This document shows positions 22,711 through 32,278 of a stretch of 44,541 bases of DNA, in pieces (position 1 is the stretch's first letter; every line of letters begins with the position of its first letter). The translations under genes and the position numbers were made by a program. The DNA comes from Bacteroidota bacterium (GTDB taxonomy: Bacteria; Bacteroidota; Bacteroidia; Bacteroidales; PUMT01): the NCBI GenBank assembly GCA_003554865.1, contig PWHJ01000189.1, positions 1 through 44,541 of the forward strand, given 5' to 3'. Below the pieces are notes generated by a model. It was not told the origin of the DNA. It saw nothing but the letters and a program-made list of their open reading frames with translations, and did no database searches.

Positions 22711-24591
22711 TTAAAACCTCCATCCCAGCAGGTTCCAGAAGTGGAGCTGCCAGAGGGCAGCGAAAAAAACTATTATTACAATAATACAAAATAGCTTGTT
22801 GCGAATATTTATCTTCCAGTTATTCCACACATAGGTAAACCTCCATATCATAAAAAGCAAAAAGAAAAGAGCGGGAAAAGGCATCATCATTCCTGCCTTC
22901 ATTCCCGCAGGAATATCTATAACCAGCTCCCTGCCGGCCTCGTAGGCAGGATATATTAATATGTAAGAAACGGCTATACATGCGGCACACAACCAGGCCG
23001 GCAATTTCACATCTGCCGGCAGCAGCCTTGACTTTCTTTTTGAGGGCCTGTACCTGAGTCTTGTCAAATAAAGCCCCGGCCAAATTATCAATATATAAAA
23101 AATCGATATAAGGGAAAGCCGTATAATTGTTCGATGAAGCGTTAGGTTGTAAAACCTTGTAATTCTTTCAAAAGCTATAAAAGGAGAATATTCTTTAAAC
23201 ATATAGGAGGCCTCTTCCTCTTCCATTTCAAAAGCTATGCGCTCATTGCTGTCCTCTTTGCGGAAGGTGGTCTCATCAACAGGCAGCCAAAATGTTGTCT
23301 CCCCGTCTGGTTCAACCATTCGCAACTTCCCGTCGGCCGTTGTTATTTCGGTTACCCCGTCCAGTGCTCTTATCTTAAAAAAATCGGAATGGGAACGCCG
23401 GTTTGAAAAATAGCTCCCCGTAAATCTTTCAAGCTCTTCCTGCTGCAAAGTTACGGTTTCAAACAAAGGTCGCGGGTCCGGATAATAGCGCTCTGCAAAT
23501 TTTTCCAGCACTTTTCCCGAAACACCCGAGCCTCCCGAACTGTTAAATGAGACAAAAATACCTGTGTTATGTTCGGGCAAAATGGCCAGTATCGAATGGA
23601 ACCAAAAAGTGGCACCGCCATGGCCGATAATTTCTGTATCATTTCGGCTCATATCGGAAAAACCGTGCCTTGCAGGATTCATCCCTTCGGAATGTATAAC
23701 CACAGGCTCTTTCATCCTGGAGTAAGATGCAGAATCAAGCAGGCAATAATCCCCCGTACACGTGCTATCCAGGAGAAAATTCATAAACTTTGCCATGTCG
23801 CGTGCAGAGGAAGAAGCCCCGCCAACCCCTTTCATGGGGATATATTCAAAATACATCTCATTTAACTTTCCGCCCCCGGAAGCATAACCTTTGGAAAGGT
23901 TACCTTCAAGGCTGTCAGGCAGGGGCTGACGAAAAGTTGTGCCGGTCATCCCAAGCGGTCCGATAATTTTATCGTGTGCATACTCCTCGAAAGACACACC
24001 CGTGATACGCTCCACCACATACTGCGCCACACCGGTACCATGATTACTGTAGGAGGCATACCTTAGAGGAGGCCGAACCCTTTTTGGCAACTGTTCCGGC
24101 AAAATCTCATCCATTGGCAGCATATCACCTGGCTCCCTAGCAAAAAGCCTGTAAAGCCTCTCCTCGAAACCGGGTGTATGGGACATCAGGCTGCGCAATG
24201 TAACAGGCTGCTCATAGGTCTCCGGTATACTGAAATCAAGATATTCATTCACATCCCTGTCAAGGTCAACACTTCCCTCTTCGGCAAGCTGCATAACCGA
24301 AAGCCATGTAAACAACTTCGAAATGGATGCAATACGGAACATTGTAGAAGAAGGGTCAACTTCAATACCTTCCTCCACATCAGCATAACCATACCCTTTT
24401 TCAAGGAAAATTTCTCCCTCATGGACAACTGAAACCACAGCTCCTGCAATATTTTTTTCATCCATGAAGGTTTCTATAACCCCGTCAAGAAAAGACTGCA
24501 GCTCTGTACTGTCGGTTATCCCGCCCCGGGCCGGATTAACAGGCATAAGAAAGAACAGAACAAGGAAAATACTAACGGCAATTTTGTGCAT
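22711..24591 (-). CDS. Membrane-anchored beta-lactamase-fold serine hydrolase
   Basis: A 626-residue protein. After a signal sequence (about 1-23) comes the catalytic domain with Ser89-Ile90-Ser91-Lys92, YSN at 181-183 and the HGG motif in IIGHGGATFWF. A second domain (about 385-475) is followed by four predicted membrane helices (about 482-505, 521-545, 560-585 and 595-620). The catalytic part would face the periplasm, anchored by the C-terminal block. It is the first gene of a pair with the soluble paralogue and is divergent from the racemase-like lipoprotein gene. A role in cleaving D-amino-acid-containing or cell-wall peptides is plausible from the neighbourhood but not shown. Confidence 0.83.
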   Translation of the reverse strand: MHKIAVSIFLVLFFLMPVNPARGGITDSTELQSFLDGVIETFMDEKNIAGAVVSVVHEGEIFLEKGYGYADVEEGIEVDPSSTMFRIASISKLFTWLSVMQLAEEGSVDLDRDVNEYLDFSIPETYEQPVTLRSLMSHTPGFEERLYRLFAREPGDMLPMDEILPEQLPKRVRPPLRYASYSNHGTGVAQYVVERITGVSFEEYAHDKIIGPLGMTGTTFRQPLPDSLEGNLSKGYASGGGKLNEMYFEYIPMKGVGGASSSARDMAKFMNFLLDSTCTGDYCLLDSASYSRMKEPVVIHSEGMNPARHGFSDMSRNDTEIIGHGGATFWFHSILAILPEHNTGIFVSFNSSGGSGVSGKVLEKFAERYYPDPRPLFETVTLQQEELERFTGSYFSNRRSHSDFFKIRALDGVTEITTADGKLRMVEPDGETTFWLPVDETTFRKEDSNERIAFEMEEEEASYMFKEYSPFIAFERITRFYNLTLHRTIIRLSLISIFYILIIWPGLYLTRLRYRPSKRKSRLLPADVKLPAWLCAACIAVSYILIYPAYEAGRELVIDIPAGMKAGMMMPFPALFFLLFMIWRFTYVWNNWKINIRNKLFCIIVIIVFFAALWQLHFWNLLGWRF

Positions 24592-24654
24592 GAGACCGGC
24601 AAGTTTTGGTTTTTGGGTTTTCAGGCAAATTTAACACTTTTTGAAAAACCTGCC

Positions 24655-24686
24655 TTTGTATTTCACCCTAAAATAAGCTATTTTTA
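24655..24686 (+). promoter_or_regulatory. Possible promoter of the racemase-like gene
   Basis: TTTG (24655-24658), 20 nt, then TATTTTTA (24679-24686), one base off the TAnnTTTG consensus. The predicted start is about 55 nt before the ATG. Confidence 0.5.
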
Positions 24687-24746
24687 CATGTTAATTTTCC
24701 CCGCTCAATAAAGATTCTCTTATTTTTTAATTAAAAACCCTGAAAA

Positions 24747-26285
24747 ATGAAAGTATACCTGAAAAATTTAACCGGCCGCATACTTAAAACATTGTTTGTA
24801 ACAGGGGGCGCCGTCATTTTTCTTTTTGGCGCATCGTGCGAGAGACCTGAAGAAAAAACCATAGAGGATGTTATACTCAATGACAAGGAAAGCTATTTCT
24901 ACATTGACTTCGACGATTATCCGGAAGAGAGAGCCCCCCTGCCGATTGGTGTGTTCGATTCCGGTACCGGTGGACTTGCAGTGCTGAACGATATTATTGA
25001 TTATTACCCTGAAGAAAATGAGGATTCCCGCCTTTTTGAAAATGAATCTTTCATTTACCTGGCCGATATGGCAAATATGCCTTACGGCAGTTATGCACTG
25101 GAGGACAATACCGAACTGCTGCAGGAACATATAATTAAAAACGTGCAGTTTTTGCTTGATGAAAAATACTATCTGGAAGCTGACGATCAAGATTATATAA
25201 CCGGTAAAGATCCTGTAAAAGCTATAGTTATTGCCTGCAACACCGCCACTGCTTACGGGCAGGAGGAAATTGAAGAGTTCCTGGAGAAGGCAGGAATGGA
25301 CGATATGATAGTAAAAGGAGTCATTGATGCGGCAACCACAGGTGCTATCAATGAGTTTTCAGATCATGAAGACGGCACCGTGGCTGTTATGGCAACAGAC
25401 GGTACTGTAAGATCGGGCGCCTATGTAACATCCCTTGAGGAGAAAAAAGATGAGCTGGGAAGGGAAGGTGATATAGGCATTTTTCAGCAGGCTGCCATAG
25501 GTATTGCAGAGGCGGTTGATGAAAACAGCGATTTTATAGACAGGTCAGCTACAGAGCCCAGGGAAGGCTATATGGGCCCTTCCGAAGAGGGCGACCCCCC
25601 GCTGTTTATCAATCTTGACATATTGGACCGCTACCATTTCGACATGGAGGACAATGCCATGCTCTTTGACGGCACACCTGAAAACCCGGAAAACATACAA
25701 ATCAATTCGGTTGAAAATTATGTCGCCTTCCACCTGGTATCTCTTATGGAAAAGATAAAAAACAGTGAAGACCCCCAGCCCCTTAAATCAATAATCCTGG
25801 GCTGCACTCATTACCCATATGTGGAAGATGTATTCGTTGAAGTTCTTGACAAATTGCGGAACTACATTGAGGAGGGCCAGTATGTTTATCGCCCCTACAT
25901 GGAGGATGAAATAACACTTGTCAATCCGGCAGTTAAAATTGCGGATCAGCTTCATAAAAGACTTGAAGAAAGGGAGCTGCTGACAGATGAGAACAATTAT
26001 ATGGATAGTGAGTTTTTTATTGCCGTGCCCAACATATTGAACGAAAATTTAGAACTCAGGGAAGACGGCTCTTTCACCTATGAATATAAATACGGGCGTA
26101 CAGCCGGCGAAATACAGGAATATGTGAAACGCGTACCCTTCAGCCGCCGTGCGATACCTGACGACATACTTGAAAGGCTTGCCGAACAGATATCCTCAAC
26201 TTATGAAATTATGGTGCGTTTCAATGAAGAAAATCCCAAAACAGAGCACCTTACTGAAGAGGAAAAAATAAAACTCCCGGAGTAA
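24747..26285 (+). CDS. Exported lipoprotein homologue of glutamate racemase
   Basis: Glutamate racemase (MurI) interconverts L- and D-glutamate in the cytoplasm for peptidoglycan. This 512-residue protein keeps the MurI signature: GVFDSGTGGLAVL (68-80), YLADMANMPYGSY (104-116), first catalytic Cys164 in IACNTAT and second catalytic Cys353 in LGCTHYP, then LVNPAVKIADQL. It differs in two ways. It begins with a hydrophobic export signal ending FGASC, so Cys31 may be lipidated, although Gly rather than Leu at -3 is not canonical. The distance between the two cysteines is 189 residues, against about 110 in MurI, implying an extra segment of roughly 80 residues (about 231-320), plus a C-terminal extension of over 100 residues. 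It stands next to two divergent serine hydrolases. Racemase activity on glutamate or another acidic amino acid outside the cytoplasm is an inference. Confidence 0.8.
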   Translation: MKVYLKNLTGRILKTLFVTGGAVIFLFGASCERPEEKTIEDVILNDKESYFYIDFDDYPEERAPLPIGVFDSGTGGLAVLNDIIDYYPEENEDSRLFENESFIYLADMANMPYGSYALEDNTELLQEHIIKNVQFLLDEKYYLEADDQDYITGKDPVKAIVIACNTATAYGQEEIEEFLEKAGMDDMIVKGVIDAATTGAINEFSDHEDGTVAVMATDGTVRSGAYVTSLEEKKDELGREGDIGIFQQAAIGIAEAVDENSDFIDRSATEPREGYMGPSEEGDPPLFINLDILDRYHFDMEDNAMLFDGTPENPENIQINSVENYVAFHLVSLMEKIKNSEDPQPLKSIILGCTHYPYVEDVFVEVLDKLRNYIEEGQYVYRPYMEDEITLVNPAVKIADQLHKRLEERELLTDENNYMDSEFFIAVPNILNENLELREDGSFTYEYKYGRTAGEIQEYVKRVPFSRRAIPDDILERLAEQISSTYEIMVRFNEENPKTEHLTEEEKIKLPE

Positions 26286-26324
26286 TCGGGCAGGAAAAAC
26301 GGGATTAGCTCCCCTTTCTTCTCT

Positions 26325-26361
26325 AAAAAATAGGTTGCTTAAAACAGCAACCTATTTTTTT
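26325..26361. terminator. Bidirectional terminator between the racemase-like gene and leuB
   Basis: A perfect 14-bp stem (AAAAAATAGGTTGC with GCAACCTATTTTTT, 8-nt loop) has A-rich and U-rich arms on both sides. It serves both convergent genes. Confidence 0.88.
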
Positions 26362-26397
26362 AGCATGCCAAACAAAGTTTTTACAATTATTCACATC

Positions 26398-27465
26398 TCA
26401 GGCTCTATTTATCCATGATGCAATAAAATCACCAACATGAGAAGTCCCCTTTGCCATGTCCGGATCAAGATCCTTTGTAACTACACCTTCCTTTAATGAA
26501 GCCTCTGCTGCCTTCTTGACAATGGTTGCCTCCTGCTTAAGCCCGAAGGCATATTCAAGCATCATCGATGCGGAGAGAATCGCCGCAAGAGGGTTTGCAA
26601 CATTTTTTCCGGCAGCCTCCGGATAAGATCCGTGTATGGGTTCGAAAACAGAAGTGTTATCGCCGACCGATGCCGAAGGTATCAACCCCAAAGAGCCGCT
26701 TATCACAGCAGCCTCATCAGTGAGTATGTCGCCAAACATATTCTCGGTAAGTATAACATCGAAATCACGCGGACTACGTATAATCTGCATAGCAGCATTA
26801 TCAACATACATATAATCAACACTGACCCGGGGATATTCTTTTTCCATCTCTTTAATAGATTCCCGCCACAACCTTGATGTGGCCAGAACATTGGCTTTAT
26901 CGACCATAGTTAGCTTGTTGTCTCTTTTAGTGGCAAAGTCAAAGGCCAGATGTGCAATCCGCTTTATCTCATCACGGCGGTAAACAGAGGTATCAAAAGC
27001 GGTATTACCGTCTTCTGACCTCCCCCTTGGCTCTCCGAAATAAATGCCTCCGGTGAGCTCTCTTATGGTAAGAAACCCGGCACCTTCCACAATTTCTCTT
27101 TTAAGAGGTGACATATGCAAAAGCGGCCTGAATGTCAAAAGAGGCCTTATGTTGGCAAAAAGTCCAAGCTTTTGCCTCATATCCAAAAGACCTTTTTCGG
27201 GCCTGATCTTTGCAGCCGGATCATTGTCAAAGCGCGGATCTCCTATGGCCCCGAAAAGTACAGAATCAGAGCTCATACATATTTTGTGTGTTTTATCAGG
27301 ATAAGGATCGCCTGTTTTTTCAACAGCCACAGCACCTATCAAACCTTCCCTGTACCTGGGTTCATGCCCTTTTTTATTGCACACCGCATCAATAACTTTA
27401 ACCGCCTGCCTGGTTATTTCAGGACCAATGCCGTCACCCGGCAGCAAAGCAATATTTAGTATCAT
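26398..27465 (-). CDS. leuB: 3-isopropylmalate dehydrogenase
   Basis: Oxidises and decarboxylates (2R,3S)-3-isopropylmalate to 4-methyl-2-oxopentanoate with NAD, the third stage of leucine synthesis. The 355-residue protein has LLPGDGIGPE at the start, the substrate arginines within GLFANIRPL and IRELTGGIYFGEPRG, the KANVLATS segment with the catalytic lysine, the FGDILTDEAA metal motif and the cofactor segment EPIHGSYPEAAGKNVANP. It is the last gene of the ilvB-ilvC-leuA-leuC-leuD-leuB operon, 21 nt after leuD, and is closed by a strong terminator. Confidence 0.95.
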   Translation of the reverse strand: MILNIALLPGDGIGPEITRQAVKVIDAVCNKKGHEPRYREGLIGAVAVEKTGDPYPDKTHKICMSSDSVLFGAIGDPRFDNDPAAKIRPEKGLLDMRQKLGLFANIRPLLTFRPLLHMSPLKREIVEGAGFLTIRELTGGIYFGEPRGRSEDGNTAFDTSVYRRDEIKRIAHLAFDFATKRDNKLTMVDKANVLATSRLWRESIKEMEKEYPRVSVDYMYVDNAAMQIIRSPRDFDVILTENMFGDILTDEAAVISGSLGLIPSASVGDNTSVFEPIHGSYPEAAGKNVANPLAAILSASMMLEYAFGLKQEATIVKKAAEASLKEGVVTKDLDPDMAKGTSHVGDFIASWINRA

Positions 27466-27486
27466 ATATTCATTTTTTAAAATATT

Positions 27487-28086
27487 TTACAGCTTGTTGT
27501 TTTGCTTCTCCCATTTTTCTATCAACCAACTGTGACTCACAAGGTAATCGATATCATCGTATCCTTTCAGAAGACACTTTTTTTTATATGGTGGTATTTC
27601 AAATTCTTCGACCAACCCGCCACCTAAAACCTCAAAAAGTTGCCGGGGCAGATCAACTTTGACCTCAGTTGACGGCGCGGACTTTATAATATTAAACAAA
27701 CGTTCAAGAAAGCGCTCCGGCAACTCAATGGTCAGCAATCCGTTATTGAGGGCATTATTGCGAAAAATATCGGCAAAAGAAGAGGAAACCACCACCCTGA
27801 ACCCATAATCAATTATAGCCCAGGCAGCATGCTCCCTGCTGCTTCCACAACCAAAATTCTTTCCAGCAACCAGAACCTCTCCTTTGAACCTGTAATCGTT
27901 CATTACAAAATCCTTCCGGTGGTTTCCCTGCCGGTCATAGCGCCAGTCATAAAAGAGCTTTTCACCAAAACCGAGGCGGGAGACAGATCTTAGAAAACGG
28001 GCCGGTATTATCTGGTCGGTATCCACATTCTCCGCATAAAGAGGAACACAGGTAGAAATAAGCGTTGTAAATTTCTCTATCGGCAT
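27487..28086 (-). CDS. leuD: 3-isopropylmalate dehydratase small subunit
   Basis: Forms the isopropylmalate isomerase with LeuC and supplies the swivelling domain that contacts the substrate. The 199-residue length matches the long bacterial LeuD. Motifs: NVDTDQIIPARFL (about 20-32), GKNFGCGSSREHAAWAI (about 74-90) and the following VVSSSFADIFRNNALNNGLL. It starts 105 nt after leuC, the largest gap in the operon, and that gap contains a diverged copy of the interspersed repeat. Confidence 0.95.
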   Translation of the reverse strand: MPIEKFTTLISTCVPLYAENVDTDQIIPARFLRSVSRLGFGEKLFYDWRYDRQGNHRKDFVMNDYRFKGEVLVAGKNFGCGSSREHAAWAIIDYGFRVVVSSSFADIFRNNALNNGLLTIELPERFLERLFNIIKSAPSTEVKVDLPRQLFEVLGGGLVEEFEIPPYKKKCLLKGYDDIDYLVSHSWLIEKWEKQNNKL

Positions 28087-28153
28087 AGAAAGATGTTTTT
28101 AATAATTATAGTTCCGGCAAACAAGGTTAATCTGAAATAAAAGCCTCACGCTT

Positions 28154-28184
28154 GTCCATGTTGCTTTGTCTGCCAAATAGTGAT
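28154..28184 (+). repeat. Interspersed intergenic repeat, copy 3 (diverged)
   Basis: CCATG, then CTTTGTCTGCCAAA and a TGAT-like tail match copy 1 (CCATG ... TTTTGTCTGCCAAAGGCTGAT). The G-rich end is lost. It lies between leuC and leuD on the strand opposite to transcription. Confidence 0.4.
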
Positions 28185-28191
28185 TAATTTT

Positions 28192-29610
28192 TTACAGTTG
28201 ATTTTGTTGTAACTCCCGCGGATCGGTAATTTTACCAGTTATTGCGGCAGCCGCAGCCGTAAGCGGACCGGCAAGCATTGTCCTTGCCCCGGGCCCCTGC
28301 CTGCCCTCGAAATTCCTGTTTGAGGTTGCAACTGCATACTTGCCCCGCGGTATCTTGTCTTCATTCATTGCAAGGCAGGCCGAACAGCCGGGATAACGCA
28401 TCTCAAAGCCGGCATCTTCAAGTATTTTTGCCACACCTTCATCACATGCCTGCCTTCTAACCTGCATGCTACCGGGAACTATCCAGACCGTAACCCCCTC
28501 AGCCTTTTTTCTTCCTTTAACCAGGGAGGCAAAAGCTCTGAGATCTTCTATTCGTCCATTGGTACAGCTGCCAAGAAAAACGTAATCAACCTTTTTACCT
28601 TTCACTTTTTCTCCCGGAGAAAACCCCATATAGCGAAGGGCCTTATCATGAGCAGCTCGCAATGCCGGCTCCATCCGGTCAATCTCAGGGATCATCCCTC
28701 CTGTTTCAACCGCCATTGCAGGGTTAGTCCCGTATGTTATCATAGGTTCAACCTTGCGGGCATCAAAACTAAGCTCCCTGTCAAAAAAGGCACCGGCATC
28801 CGTAGGTAATTTTTCCCATCGATCAAGGGCTCTATCCCAATCTTCACCAGAGGGAGCATACTCTTTCCCCTTTACATAATCAAAAGTTACATTATCCGGG
28901 GCAACCAATCCACCCCTCGCTCCCATTTCTATGCTCATATTGCACACGGTCATTCTTGAATCCATCGTAAGTTTACTTATTCCCGGACCTGTATATTCAA
29001 CAAAATAACCGGCGGCACATTCGGTAGAAACGGTTGATATAATATGAAGCATCAGGTCTTTGGCAGTTACCCCCTCCTGCAGCTCACCTTCAACATTAAT
29101 ACGCATTTGTCGAGGCTTATGCTGCAAAAGTGCCTGAGAAGCCAGCACCATTTCAACTTCACTTGTCCCTATACCGAAAGCTATACTGCCCAAAGCTCCG
29201 TGAGTTGAAGTGTGGCTGTCACCGCATACAACAGTCATACCCGGCAGAGTAATCCCAAGCTCCGGACCTGTTACATGAACTATCCCGTTTTGCGGATGAT
29301 CAAGAGAGAAAAGCTTTATTCCATGTCTTTGGCAATTCTCACCAAGCATTTCAATCTGCTCCCTCCCACTTTCATCGCTTAAAGACAAATGCCGGTGGCG
29401 GGTGGGAACATTGTGATCGGCAACGGCAAAAGTCCTGCCGGGACGAAAAACTGAAACACCTCTCTTTTTTAGACCCTCAAAAGCTTGCGGACTGGTAACT
29501 TCGTGAATATAATGGCGGTCTATATATAAAATTGACGGACCGGAGGGTATAGTATGAACAATATGGGCATCCCAGATTTTGTCAAATATAGTCTTATCAT
29601 TTAAAGCCAT
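28192..29610 (-). CDS. leuC: 3-isopropylmalate dehydratase large subunit
   Basis: Fe-S hydro-lyase subunit of isopropylmalate isomerase, converting 2- to 3-isopropylmalate. The 472-residue protein carries [22 protein letters not shown], the cluster cysteine in FLGSCTNGR and the pair in GCSACLAMN, all as in aconitase-like LeuC. It is located between leuA (42-nt gap) and leuD (105-nt gap) in the operon. The length is normal and nothing is missing. Confidence 0.95.
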   Translation of the reverse strand: MALNDKTIFDKIWDAHIVHTIPSGPSILYIDRHYIHEVTSPQAFEGLKKRGVSVFRPGRTFAVADHNVPTRHRHLSLSDESGREQIEMLGENCQRHGIKLFSLDHPQNGIVHVTGPELGITLPGMTVVCGDSHTSTHGALGSIAFGIGTSEVEMVLASQALLQHKPRQMRINVEGELQEGVTAKDLMLHIISTVSTECAAGYFVEYTGPGISKLTMDSRMTVCNMSIEMGARGGLVAPDNVTFDYVKGKEYAPSGEDWDRALDRWEKLPTDAGAFFDRELSFDARKVEPMITYGTNPAMAVETGGMIPEIDRMEPALRAAHDKALRYMGFSPGEKVKGKKVDYVFLGSCTNGRIEDLRAFASLVKGRKKAEGVTVWIVPGSMQVRRQACDEGVAKILEDAGFEMRYPGCSACLAMNEDKIPRGKYAVATSNRNFEGRQGPGARTMLAGPLTAAAAAITGKITDPRELQQNQL

Positions 29611-29652
29611 TTATGATTTATTTTAATTGAGATAATTTTTTCAAAGTTTCAA

Positions 29653-31149
29653 TCACCTGATTTTTGCAACGGCATCAATAAAAGCTTCAACAGATGCAGT
29701 GACTATATCGGTATTGGCGGAAAAACCGTAATAATTATCTCCTTTGTGCTCTATCTGCACATGCACTTTCCCGGTATCATCACTTCCCCGTGTGATTGCC
29801 TGGATCAAAAACTCCTCCAGCCTGACCCGGCGTTTTACAAGATTTACAACTGCATTGAAGGAAGCGTCTATGGGCCCGTTACCCCCTGCCGTTTCTGTAA
29901 ATACATCCCCTTTAAAGCTGATTTGCACGGTAGCTGTGGGAATGGTTGTCTTGCCCGAGAGGACCTGAAGCGATACCAGCTCGAGTAACGGTTTTTCCTT
30001 CACTTTCCCTTTTCCGGCAAGTATTTGGAGATCCTCATCGCCTACACTCTTTTTCTTATCTGCAAGATCAAGAAAACGGGAATAAACTTGATCAAGTTCC
30101 TCTTCCTCAAAACTGTAACCTAACTGCTTTAGCCTGTGCTTAAGTGCTGCCCGCCCGCTCCGTGCCGTAAGCTCAATAACCGACTTTTTCAAACCGACCT
30201 CGGCCGGATCAATTATTTCGTAATTCTGCCTGTGCTTCAAAACCCCGTCCTGATGAATACCGGAAGAGTGTGCAAATGCATTTCTGCCGACTATTGCTTT
30301 ATTGGGCTGAACCGGCATTCTCATAAGTGTGGATACCAACCTGCTCGTTTTTAAGATCTGGGTAGTATCTATTCCGGTTTCATAGTCAAGTAAATGATGG
30401 GATTTTATGGCCATAACCACCTCTTCAAGTGCTGTGTTACCGGCACGCTCACCTATTCCGTTAACCGTTGCCTCCACCTGACCCGCGCCGTTTGCTATCC
30501 CCGAAAGGGTATTTGCCGTTGCCATTCCAAGGTCATTATGACAATGGGTTGAAATAATGGCTTTATCTATGTTCGGCACATTGTTTACAAGATATGCAAC
30601 CTTTTCCCCGTATTCCGAAGGCAGGCAGTAGCCTGTAGTATCGGGAATGTTTACCGTACCGGCTCCGGCATTTATAACAGTCTCAACCACCCTTGCAAGG
30701 TACTCTTTGGAAGTCCGGCCGGCATCTTCGGCATAAAACTCCACATCGTCAGTAAACTTTCTTGCATATTTAACAGCTTCTTCAGCGCGCTTTAGTATTT
30801 CTTCATGGTCGGATTCAAGCTTATATTTTATGTGATAATCGGAGGTTCCGATTCCCGTATGGATACGTTTTCTTTCGGCATTCTGCAGCGAATTTGCCGC
30901 AACCTCTATGTCTTTCTTAACCGCTCTTGTAAGAGCGCATATAACGGGTGAACGAACCGCTTTTGAAATCTCAGATACAGACTTGAAATCTCCGGGACTT
31001 GAAACCGGAAATCCTGCTTCTATTATATCTGCTCCCAGTTTCTCCAGCTGTTTTGCAACTTCAACTTTTTCAACGGTATTAAGCTGGCAGCCGGGTACCT
31101 GCTCCCCGTCCCTGAGCGTTGTATCGAAAATTTTTATTCTCCTGGTCAT
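29653..31149 (-). CDS. leuA: 2-isopropylmalate synthase
   Basis: Condenses acetyl-CoA with 2-oxoisovalerate, the committed step of leucine synthesis. The 498-residue protein has the DRE-TIM barrel start [14 protein letters not shown] (about 7-20), the metal motif [19 protein letters not shown], and a C-terminal LeuA allosteric dimer domain (about 390-498) through which leucine normally inhibits the enzyme. The sequence [13 protein letters not shown] and the overall form match the standard Bacteroidetes LeuA rather than citramalate or homocitrate synthase. It lies 41 nt after ilvC in the operon. Confidence 0.93.
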   Translation of the reverse strand: MTRRIKIFDTTLRDGEQVPGCQLNTVEKVEVAKQLEKLGADIIEAGFPVSSPGDFKSVSEISKAVRSPVICALTRAVKKDIEVAANSLQNAERKRIHTGIGTSDYHIKYKLESDHEEILKRAEEAVKYARKFTDDVEFYAEDAGRTSKEYLARVVETVINAGAGTVNIPDTTGYCLPSEYGEKVAYLVNNVPNIDKAIISTHCHNDLGMATANTLSGIANGAGQVEATVNGIGERAGNTALEEVVMAIKSHHLLDYETGIDTTQILKTSRLVSTLMRMPVQPNKAIVGRNAFAHSSGIHQDGVLKHRQNYEIIDPAEVGLKKSVIELTARSGRAALKHRLKQLGYSFEEEELDQVYSRFLDLADKKKSVGDEDLQILAGKGKVKEKPLLELVSLQVLSGKTTIPTATVQISFKGDVFTETAGGNGPIDASFNAVVNLVKRRVRLEEFLIQAITRGSDDTGKVHVQIEHKGDNYYGFSANTDIVTASVEAFIDAVAKIR

Positions 31150-31190
31150 AAAGCATTCATTTTTAAAAAATTAACCATTATTTCTTCATT

Positions 31191-32258
31191 TTAACTCTCC
31201 TGATCGTCCTTCTCAGGCCTCAGCTTCCTCACCCGGGCACCGGTCTTCCACATTTCAGCTTCACGCAGCTCCCTGAGCTCCTCATCAAGCTTTTCACGAT
31301 AATCAGGGCGGCTGTTTGCATCTATTGCCCGCCGGGCCTCTTCCCCTTTTGCAACACTTGAATAAAGCTCCCTGAATAAAGGTATATTGGCATCCCGGAA
31401 CCTCTTCCACCAGTCCAGCGCCCCTCTTTGGGCAGTTGTAGAACAATTTGCATACATCCAGTCCATTCCGTTTTCAGCCACAAGAGGCATCAGACTTTGT
31501 GTCAGCTCTTCTACGGTTTCGTTAAACGCTTCGGAAGGGGAATGGCCGTTTTCCCTCAAAGTCTGGTACTGTGCTGCAAAAAGTCCCTGAAGAGCGCCCA
31601 TAAGCGTACCCCTCTCCCCGGTCAGGTCTGAAAAAACTTCCTTCTGAAATGTTGTCTCAAACAAGTAACCGCTCCCAATACCTATACCCAAAGCAACAGC
31701 TTTGTCATAAGCTTTACCTGTTGCATCCTGATAAATACCATAGCTGGCATTCAGGCCTCGACCCTCCAGAAACATGCGTCTGAGACTTGTACCGGAACCT
31801 TTTGGAGCAACCATCACCACATCTATGTCATTTGCGGGCACTATGCCGGTTTGGTCACTATAGGTAACGGCAAAACCATGGGAAAAATACAACAGTTTAC
31901 CGGGCTTCAGGTGCTTTTGGACTTCGGGCCACAAAGCTATCTGTCCGGCATCGGAAAGAAGATACATAATAACGGTAGCCATTCCGAGTGCTTCTTCTGG
32001 TTTAAAAAGACTCTCACCAGGCTCCCAGCCGTCATCAACAGCTTTGTTCCATGAGCCGGACCCCTCTCTTTGTCCAACTATAACATTAAACCGGTTATCC
32101 TTCAGGTTGAGTGCCTGTCCGGCACCCTGCACACCGTATCCTATAACTGCTATAGTTTCTTCCCTCATGATATCAAGAGATTTGGAAAGGGAAAATTCAT
32201 TTGCCGTTACAACATTTTCTACTGTACCTCCAAAATTGATTTTAGCCATAATCTTCAT
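31191..32258 (-). CDS. ilvC: Ketol-acid reductoisomerase
   Basis: NADPH-dependent isomeroreductase converting 2-acetolactate to 2,3-dihydroxyisovalerate, and the equivalent isoleucine precursor. The 355-residue protein has the Rossmann motif AVIGYGVQGAGQALNL, the cofactor-selecting loop VGQREGSGSW, APKGSGTSLR, the catalytic Asp/Glu region FSDLTGERGTLMGAL and YANCSTTAQRGALDW. A start three codons later (ATG at 32249, MAKINFGG) is equally possible. It follows ilvB by about 20 nt with no ilvN in between, unlike the usual ilvB-ilvN-ilvC order. Confidence 0.93.
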   Translation of the reverse strand: MKIMAKINFGGTVENVVTANEFSLSKSLDIMREETIAVIGYGVQGAGQALNLKDNRFNVIVGQREGSGSWNKAVDDGWEPGESLFKPEEALGMATVIMYLLSDAGQIALWPEVQKHLKPGKLLYFSHGFAVTYSDQTGIVPANDIDVVMVAPKGSGTSLRRMFLEGRGLNASYGIYQDATGKAYDKAVALGIGIGSGYLFETTFQKEVFSDLTGERGTLMGALQGLFAAQYQTLRENGHSPSEAFNETVEELTQSLMPLVAENGMDWMYANCSTTAQRGALDWWKRFRDANIPLFRELYSSVAKGEEARRAIDANSRPDYREKLDEELRELREAEMWKTGARVRKLRPEKDDQES

Positions 32259-32278
32259 TTTTGTGATTAAATAATTTA

